DNA of 5,067 nucleotides from Clostridia bacterium (lineage in GTDB: Bacteria; Bacillota; Clostridia; Oscillospirales; CAG-272). The notes beneath the pieces are model-generated. The model worked only from the letters and a program-made list of their open reading frames with translations, was not told the origin of the DNA and did no database searches. Both the position numbers and the translations under genes were made by a program. The stretch covers positions 1 through 5,067 of the forward strand of contig CAADYQ010000083.1 of NCBI GenBank assembly GCA_900753295.1. The letters run 5' to 3'. Each line of letters begins with the position of its first letter. Position 1 is the stretch's first letter. Shown piece after piece: positions 1 to 3,813 of the stretch.

Positions 1-14
1 CGCGCATCTGCGCG
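1..14 (-). terminator. Possible terminator hairpin after the dehydrogenase gene, cut by the window edge
   Basis: Bases 1-5 (CGCGC) and 10-14 (GCGCG) form a perfect 5-bp stem with a 4-base loop. It lies 21 bases past the stop codon of the leftward dehydrogenase gene, a sensible place for an intrinsic terminator. The stem may extend beyond the window, and the T-run that would confirm a leftward terminator would also lie outside it. It could equally be a chance GC-rich palindrome. Confidence 0.25.
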
Positions 15-35
15 ACAGCACTTTTATAATATAAT

Positions 36-1346
36 TTACAGTCTCCAGTATATATACCCTGCGGCTTCAAAGTCCGCGCGGTCGTAAAGTCCCTTTACAT
101 CGATAAGCACGCGGCGACCGTCGCCGTAAAGCTTATCTATATCGGCGATGCCGAGCGCGGCAAACTCATCATGCGCCACGGCGACTATCACCGCATCCAT
201 ATCGCGTATCTCGCTCATGTCGGTAAATCTGACGCCGTAAAGACGCTCCGCTTCGTCCGCATCCGCCTGCGGGTCGGCTATCGTGGGTTCAATGCCGTAC
301 TCGCGCAGTTCGTTCACTATATCAAAAACCTTTGAGTTGCGCGTATCGTGGCAGTTTTCCTTGAATGTGAATCCGAGTATTGCAACACGGGCGTTTTTGA
401 CTGGTTTTTCCGCTTTTATCAGGCTTTTCACCGTATTTTCACCGATGTATTTTCCCATGCCGTCGTTTATGCGTCTGCCTGCCAGAATGACCTGGCTGTG
501 ATATCCGAGCATATCCGCGCGGTAGGTGAGGTAATACGGATCAACGCCTATGCAGTGACCGCCCACGAGTCCGGGGTAGAACTTAAGGAAGTTCCATTTC
601 GTTCCCGCCGCTTCAAGCACAGACTTCGTGTCGATACCCATTTTGTTGAAGATGATGGAAAGCTCGTTCATAAACGCGATGTTGATGTCGCGCTGGCTGT
701 TTTCGATGACCTTTGCAGCCTCGGCTACCATAATGTTGGCGGCGCGGTGAACGCCCGCCTCTACCACCAGCTCGTATACGTGCGCGACCTCCTCAAGCGT
801 TTCTTCATCCATGCCGGAGACGATCTTTCGGATATTCTCAAGCCTGTGAACCTTGTCGCCGGGATTTATGCGCTCGGGGGAATAACCGACCTTGAAATTA
901 ACGCCGCACTTGAGACCGGATTCGGCTTCAAGGATAGGCACGCAGACCTCCTCGGTCACGCCTGGATAAACGGTGGATTCAAAAACAACTATGCTTCCTG
1001 GCATAAGATTGCGTCCTACGGTGCGGCTCGCTCCCTCTACCGGAGAAAGATCTGGCGTGTGATCGTCGTGCACCGGCGTGGGAACGGCGACTATGTGAAA
1101 GCGCGCCTCGCGCAGGCGGGTTTCATCGGCTGTGAATTCAACGCGGCAGTTTTTTACCGCCTCGTTGCCGACCTCGCCGGTCGGGTCTATGCCGTTTTTG
1201 TATGCATCTATTTTTTTTTGATTTGTGTCAAAGCCTATTACACGAACCTTCTTTGAAAAAGCGACCGCTATCGGCATTCCGACGTATCCGAGGCCGGTAA
1301 GCGACAGCGCTGCCTCACCGGACAGCAAACGTTCATATAGCGACAT
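36..1346 (-). CDS. UDP-N-acetylhexosamine 6-dehydrogenase (nucleotide sugar dehydrogenase, TviB/WbpO/WecC type)
   Basis: This 436-residue cytoplasmic enzyme most likely oxidises C6 of a UDP-N-acetylhexosamine to the uronic acid with two NAD+, feeding capsule, exopolysaccharide or teichuronic-type glycan synthesis. The N-terminal NAD-binding Rossmann domain has GLGYVGMP at residues 18-25. Further motifs are VPTP (88-91), STVYPG (124-129) and YSPERINPGD (155-164, with the conserved Glu158). The central helical domain has EAAKVIEN around Lys212, and the catalytic cysteine is Cys265 in GGHCIGVDPYYL. The C-terminal UDP-binding domain has GFTFKENCHDTRNSKV (325-340); His333 stands where relatives usually have Pro. 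The length is normal for the family. The 'SPERINPGD', 'GGHCIGVDPYYL' and 'FKEN' signatures favour the UDP-GlcNAc/GalNAc/ManNAc branch over UDP-glucose dehydrogenase, but the exact substrate cannot be read from sequence. The start at 1346 has an AAAGGAA ribosome site (1356-1362) 9 bases upstream and follows a strong promoter. It is the only gene on its transcript within the window. Confidence 0.93.
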   Translation of the reverse strand: MSLYERLLSGEAALSLTGLGYVGMPIAVAFSKKVRVIGFDTNQKKIDAYKNGIDPTGEVGNEAVKNCRVEFTADETRLREARFHIVAVPTPVHDDHTPDLSPVEGASRTVGRNLMPGSIVVFESTVYPGVTEEVCVPILEAESGLKCGVNFKVGYSPERINPGDKVHRLENIRKIVSGMDEETLEEVAHVYELVVEAGVHRAANIMVAEAAKVIENSQRDINIAFMNELSIIFNKMGIDTKSVLEAAGTKWNFLKFYPGLVGGHCIGVDPYYLTYRADMLGYHSQVILAGRRINDGMGKYIGENTVKSLIKAEKPVKNARVAILGFTFKENCHDTRNSKVFDIVNELREYGIEPTIADPQADADEAERLYGVRFTDMSEIRDMDAVIVAVAHDEFAALGIADIDKLYGDGRRVLIDVKGLYDRADFEAAGYIYWRL

Positions 1347-1406
1347 TATTTATAATTCCTTTCGATCTCTGCGGCGGCAGACAAGTCTATCGCCGCATTC
1401 AGTAAT

Positions 1407-1435
1407 ATGGTATCACAATAATTGAAAAAAGTCAA
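1407..1435 (-). promoter_or_regulatory. Sigma-A-type promoter for the nucleotide sugar dehydrogenase
   Basis: Read on the minus strand, TTGACT (1430-1435) is separated by exactly 17 bases from TACCAT (1407-1412). The -35 matches consensus at 5 of 6 positions and the -10 at 4 of 6. A TG one base before the -10 makes an extended -10 (TGATACCAT). Transcription would start near 1400, giving a leader of about 54 bases before the ATG at 1346. Confidence 0.75.
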
Positions 1436-1517
1436 TAGATTTTATGCCAAAAGCGCCGCGCCCGGCTTGTGAGGCATTCCGGGACATATAATTTATCTGA
1501 AAAATCAAATAAAAAGG

Positions 1518-1546
1518 TAGACAAGGACGCTCTAAAATGATATAAT
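1518..1546 (+). promoter_or_regulatory. Sigma-A-type promoter for the lipid kinase-phosphoesterase pair
   Basis: TAGACA (1518-1523, 5 of 6 matches) lies 17 bases before a perfect TATAAT (1541-1546), and TG at 1538-1539 makes an extended -10. The predicted transcription start, about 1553, falls at or just after the ATGs at 1550 and 1553. Conventional initiation there is therefore impossible, which supports the downstream start at 1652. The leader would be roughly 100 bases. Confidence 0.8.
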
Positions 1547-1581
1547 AAAATGATGGATTGTCGGTTTTGCCGTTACAGATG

Positions 1582-1610
1582 CCGCACTGTCCCTTACGGT
1601 CGGTGTGCGG
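1582..1610 (+). other. Candidate hairpin in the lipid kinase leader RNA
   Basis: CCGCAC (1582-1587) and GTGCGG (1605-1610) are perfect reverse complements separated by 17 bases, inside the predicted untranslated leader. The stem lies 24 bases upstream of the ribosome site. I recognise no known riboswitch or leader family. The structure may be incidental in GC-rich DNA. Confidence 0.25.
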
Positions 1611-1634
1611 ATTATACATTGCGGCTTGACCCAT

Positions 1635-1641
1635 GGAAGGA
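1635..1641 (+). promoter_or_regulatory. Ribosome binding site that sets the lipid kinase start at 1652
   Basis: GGAAGGA lies 10 bases before the ATG at 1652. It is the only good Shine-Dalgarno match near any candidate start of this frame. The ATGs at 1550 and 1553 have none, and they overlap the promoter's predicted transcription start. Confidence 0.75.
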
Positions 1642-1651
1642 CGTGCGTGAT

Positions 1652-2632
1652 ATGAAACATGTTTTTATACTCAACCCGGCGGCGGGAAAGGGTGATGATA
1701 TCGCCCCACTTACTCTTAAGCTCGAAAGCGAATGCAAAAGACTGGGTGTCGATTATTTTATATACCTTACTCAGTCTCCCGGCGACGCTACCGAGTTTAT
1801 TCAGCGTGAGTGCGCCGAGGGCGGGAAATTTCATGGGGAGACATGCCGCTTTTATGCCTGCGGCGGCGACGGGACCATATCCGAGGTGCTTGACGGCGCG
1901 GCAAGGGTAGAGGGTGCCGAGGTCGGCGTTATCCCGATAGGCACCGGAAACGATTTTTGCCGTAGCTGTACGCCGCGCGAACTTTATTTTGACATCGAGG
2001 CTCAGATAAACGGTACGGCTATCCCGATAGATGCGGTAAAGTACAACGGCAAATATTCAGCCAATATGATAAATATCGGCTTTGACTGCGAGGTCGTGCG
2101 CGATGTTGCAAATATAAAGCGCAAGCCGTGGGTGCCGGGCGGACTGGCATACATATTCGGACTTGTGCGCACACTCGTGCGCAAGCCCGGAGCTTCCTTT
2201 ACGCTTAGTATTGACGGCGGGAAGCCCGAGCATTACGAGCTTTTGCTTTGTGCCATCGCCAACGGACCGTACTGCGGGGGCGGATTTGACGCGCTGCCCA
2301 TGGCGGAGCTTTCGGACGGCAAGGTGAATATCATTAAGGTAAAGAATATTTCCCGCTTAAAATTCATAACACTGGTCAAAAAATATAAGGACGGAACATT
2401 GCCCGAAAGCAAAAAGGGTGAAAAATTTTGCGAGTACGTAAGTTGTCGGCATGCTGTTTTTGAGTTTGATAAAACTCAGGCTGTCTGCGTGGACGGCGAA
2501 ATACACGAGCTTGACCGCCTTGAAATAGACGTAGAGCCGGGTAAATTCAGATTTTCGGCTCCGCGCGGGGCGGTAATGGGCAGTGCGCTCGACAGCGCTG
2601 CAGCCAAGGCGAGCCGCGTTCCTGCCAACTGA
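1652..2632 (+). CDS. Diacylglycerol kinase family lipid kinase (DagK/YegS/DgkB type)
   Basis: This protein of 326 residues is a soluble, membrane-associating lipid kinase that would transfer phosphate from ATP to diacylglycerol or a related lipid. In Gram-positive bacteria such enzymes return DAG, released by lipoteichoic acid synthesis, to phosphatidic acid. The N-terminal nucleotide-binding domain shows NPAAGKG (8-14), GGDGT (71-75) and GTGND (97-101). The beta-sandwich domain carries NIGFD (141-145), GGGF (209-212), a 'LSDGKVNI' stretch (220-227) and the conserved DGE (281-283), which in DgkB relatives holds the catalytic acid. Length is typical. A short Ala/Ser-rich tail after about residue 305 adds nothing recognisable. 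The frame stays open upstream to an ATG at 1550, but the first motif begins right after Met at 1652, where there is a GGAAGGA ribosome site. Chosen start: 1652. Substrate is inferred from family; other lipids such as sphingoid bases or undecaprenol-type alcohols are not excluded. It heads a two-gene transcript with the phosphoesterase. Confidence 0.9.
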   Translation: MKHVFILNPAAGKGDDIAPLTLKLESECKRLGVDYFIYLTQSPGDATEFIQRECAEGGKFHGETCRFYACGGDGTISEVLDGAARVEGAEVGVIPIGTGNDFCRSCTPRELYFDIEAQINGTAIPIDAVKYNGKYSANMINIGFDCEVVRDVANIKRKPWVPGGLAYIFGLVRTLVRKPGASFTLSIDGGKPEHYELLLCAIANGPYCGGGFDALPMAELSDGKVNIIKVKNISRLKFITLVKKYKDGTLPESKKGEKFCEYVSCRHAVFEFDKTQAVCVDGEIHELDRLEIDVEPGKFRFSAPRGAVMGSALDSAAAKASRVPAN

Positions 2633-2640
2633 AATAAAAA

Positions 2641-3183
2641 ATGAAGCTGATCGTTTTTTCCGATTCGCACGGCAGAACGGCAATGATGAAGCGGGCTGCC
2701 GAGGCGCATTTTGACGACCCGGATACCGCCGGGATCGTCCACTTAGGGGACGGATACGAGGACCTTTCGCTTATCGATACGAGAGGGCTTCCCGTCTGGC
2801 GTGTGCGCGGTAATTTTGAAGATCACATGTATGCGTTCTCCTCGCGGCGGGACGAGGTCCCGCGCGAGCTGCTTTTCAGCCTCGGCGGGTACAATTTCCT
2901 GATAATGCACGGTCATCGCTTTGATGTAAAGAGCGGGTATGAGCGCGCGGCGGCATATGCCGCCGACCGGGGAGCAGATATACTCATGTTCGGTCATACT
3001 CATGTGATGACGGAAAAATATCTTCCCGCGGGGACGCCTGTCGGAACACAGCTCGATACGCCGCTCGCGCGTCCGCTTTACATTTTCAATCCGGGCACTG
3101 CCGGCATGGGCTTTGTCCAGAGCTACGGCATCGTCGATCTGCGCCCGGACGGCGTGGTCATGTCGCATGCCGTGAGCCGGTAG
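2641..3183 (+). CDS. Small metallophosphoesterase, YfcE/MJ0936 phosphodiesterase-like
   Basis: This is a complete 180-residue calcineurin-like phosphoesterase. The metal-binding signature is intact: SDSHG (Asp8, His10), HLGDG (Asp37), GNFED (Asn58), MHGH (His90) and FGHTH (His119, His121), followed by the family's NPG turn (150-152), here NPGTAG rather than NPGS. Family members are cytoplasmic metal-dependent (often Mn2+) phosphodiesterases active on artificial diester substrates; physiological substrates are mostly unknown. No signal peptide or membrane segment is visible. The gene begins 8 bases after the lipid kinase stop in an A-rich gap with no Shine-Dalgarno sequence, so translational coupling is likely. 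MKLIVFSDSHG at the very N-terminus fits the family start exactly, so the start is trusted despite the weak ribosome site. Whether it works with the lipid kinase is unproven; shared transcription is the only link. Confidence 0.88.
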   Translation: MKLIVFSDSHGRTAMMKRAAEAHFDDPDTAGIVHLGDGYEDLSLIDTRGLPVWRVRGNFEDHMYAFSSRRDEVPRELLFSLGGYNFLIMHGHRFDVKSGYERAAAYAADRGADILMFGHTHVMTEKYLPAGTPVGTQLDTPLARPLYIFNPGTAGMGFVQSYGIVDLRPDGVVMSHAVSR

Positions 3184-3193
3184 GGAAACGAAA

Positions 3194-3222
3194 GGGTCTG
3201 CCGCGCATGGCGCGGCAGACCC
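3194..3222 (-). terminator. Intrinsic terminator between convergent phosphoesterase and spoVG genes
   Basis: A perfect 13-bp GC-rich stem (3194-3206 with 3210-3222) has a 3-base ATG loop. It sits 10 bases after the phosphoesterase stop and 26 bases beyond the spoVG stop. Read leftward, the stem is followed by TTTCGTTTCCC, an imperfect U-tract, so it fits best as the spoVG terminator. Read rightward, there is no T-run, so it would terminate the phosphoesterase transcript only weakly or act as a 3' stabilising stem. A second palindrome, CCGGTC/GACCGG (3230-3242), lies next to it on the spoVG side. Confidence 0.75.
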
Positions 3223-3248
3223 CAAGCAGCCGGTCCGACCGGTATTTA

Positions 3249-3557
3249 TTATTCGACCGTTACGGGAGCGTCCTCGCTCTCCTCAGCGGCTGTCTCTGCG
3301 GCGGCGACCGCAGTGTGATATGCTTCAAGCACGGCGCTCTCCAGCTTGCTTCTGAACTGAGCGTTGATGGGATGAACGATGTCACGGTATGTCTCATCGG
3401 GATTCTTGCGGCTCGGCATAACGATGAAGTATCTGTCGCGCGCATTGATGACCTTGACATCGTGAAGTGCGAGTTCGTTGTCAAACGTGACTGATACTAT
3501 CGCCTTCATCGGACCTTCGTCAAACAGTTTTCTTACCTTAATGTCGGTGATTTCCAT
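3249..3557 (-). CDS. spoVG: SpoVG family septation/sporulation regulator
   Basis: This 102-residue protein matches the SpoVG family along nearly its whole length. It begins MEITDIKVRK, then has the central MPSRK (47-51) and the hallmark RDIVHPI (58-64), followed by a long helix (LESAVLEAYH, 72-81). An acidic Ala/Glu-rich tail (83-102) is typically variable in this family. SpoVG is a small nucleic-acid-binding regulator. In Bacillus it affects asymmetric septation and cortex formation, and in Staphylococcus and Listeria it affects capsule, virulence and antibiotic tolerance. The frame is open upstream to 3689, but the family's N-terminus starts at Met 3557, and AAAGGAAA (3566-3573) places AGGA 10 bases before it. 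The in-frame ATG at 3566 overlaps that ribosome site. The upstream extension is Arg/Pro-rich and not family-like. The gene is divergent from murC and convergent with the phosphoesterase. Confidence 0.95.
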   Translation of the reverse strand: MEITDIKVRKLFDEGPMKAIVSVTFDNELALHDVKVINARDRYFIVMPSRKNPDETYRDIVHPINAQFRSKLESAVLEAYHTAVAAAETAAEESEDAPVTVE

Positions 3558-3565
3558 AATTTGCA

Positions 3566-3573
3566 TTTCCTTT
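3566..3573 (-). promoter_or_regulatory. Ribosome binding site fixing the spoVG start at 3557
   Basis: Minus-strand AAAGGAAA places its AGGA core (3568-3571) 10 bases upstream of the ATG at 3557. It leaves essentially no spacing for the in-frame ATG at 3566, so the shorter product is the one translated. Confidence 0.8.
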
Positions 3574-3586
3574 CGTGTCTTTGTTC

Positions 3587-3606
3587 CCGACGGCAATGGG
3601 CGTCGG
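3587..3606 (-). other. Candidate hairpin in the spoVG leader (proximal)
   Basis: CCGACG (3587-3592) and CGTCGG (3601-3606) form a perfect 6-bp stem with an 8-base loop in the predicted spoVG leader RNA. The stem is 13 bases upstream of the ribosome site. No T-run follows on the minus strand, so it is not an obvious attenuator. Function unknown. Confidence 0.3.
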
Positions 3607-3611
3607 TGATG

Positions 3612-3625
3612 GTCTTGCGGAAGAC
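3612..3625 (-). other. Candidate hairpin in the spoVG leader (distal)
   Basis: On the minus strand GTCTT-CCGC-AAGAC forms a perfect 5-bp stem with a 4-base loop. It sits just upstream of the other leader hairpin and within the same predicted untranslated RNA. No known RNA family recognised. Confidence 0.3.
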
Positions 3626-3676
3626 GCGGAGCCGCTCTCACGGGGGCGGATGTCGTTTTCCCTTTTACAACTTTAG

Positions 3677-3705
3677 TATATAGTGCCAATGTGACGGTTA
3701 TTCAA
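3677..3705 (-). promoter_or_regulatory. Candidate sigma-A-type promoter for spoVG
   Basis: On the minus strand TTGAAT (3700-3705) lies 17 bases before TATATA (3677-3682). The overlapping TATACT (3675-3680) is a closer -10 match (5 of 6) but gives a 19-base spacer. A run of A residues on the minus strand (3717-3722) sits where an UP element would be. The leader would be about 110 bases. A sigma-H-like reading of the same DNA is described in the findings. Confidence 0.5.
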
Positions 3706-3783
3706 AGAAAGCGGGATTTTTTCGTGATTGTTTGAGTATGCGCCGCCGGCACGAATTGTCCGATACGGCAAAAAAACAGGGGG

Positions 3784-3808
3784 ACGGACCCGCGCGGTCC
3801 GTGTTTTT
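3784..3808 (+). terminator. Terminator/attenuator-like hairpin immediately before murC
   Basis: ACGGACC (3784-3790) and GGTCCGT (3796-3802) form a perfect 7-bp GC-rich stem with a CGCGC loop. It is followed by G and five T residues (3804-3808), the layout of an intrinsic terminator. It ends only 5 bases before the murC ATG at 3814. No rightward gene lies between spoVG and murC, so it would act on the murC leader itself. Read leftward, the stem is followed by CCCCCTG and then seven T residues, so it could also stop antisense transcription leaving murC. Confidence 0.5.
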
Positions 3809-3813
3809 GAAAA

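Larger units (their letters stand above)
1347..1651. promoter_or_regulatory. Divergent intergenic control region between the dehydrogenase and lipid kinase genes
   Basis: These 305 bases hold no convincing gene. They contain a leftward promoter (1407-1435), a rightward promoter (1518-1546), a short leader for the dehydrogenase (about 54 bases) and a leader of roughly 100 bases for the lipid kinase. The AT-rich stretch between the promoters carries an interrupted inverted repeat: ATGCC at 1444-1448 pairs with GGCAT at 1473-1477, and AAGC at 1451-1454 with GCTT at 1465-1468. It could be an operator or a chance fold. Open frames crossing this region are not gene-like. Confidence 0.7.

Noticed and set aside
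348..1256. A 302-codon rightward open frame opposite the dehydrogenase
   Set aside because: It lies wholly inside the complementary strand of a gene with all family motifs intact, has no recognisable domain, and is explained by the codon bias of the real gene.
1487..1492. A second perfect TATAAT on the plus strand
   Set aside because: No acceptable -35 lies 16-18 bases upstream (the nearest TTGTGA gives only 14), and a better promoter for the same gene lies at 1518-1546.
1413..1634. A 73-codon leftward open frame in the divergent intergenic region
   Set aside because: It runs through the rightward promoter and into the leftward promoter region, lacks a ribosome site, and resembles no known protein.
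2743..3225. A 160-codon leftward open frame opposite the phosphoesterase
   Set aside because: It overlaps a gene with complete metal-ligand motifs and begins within the terminator stem. No family features are visible.
3558..3689. A 44-codon N-terminal extension of SpoVG
   Set aside because: The ribosome site and the family's N-terminus both point to 3557. The extension is Arg/Pro-rich, and its start overlaps the likely promoter.
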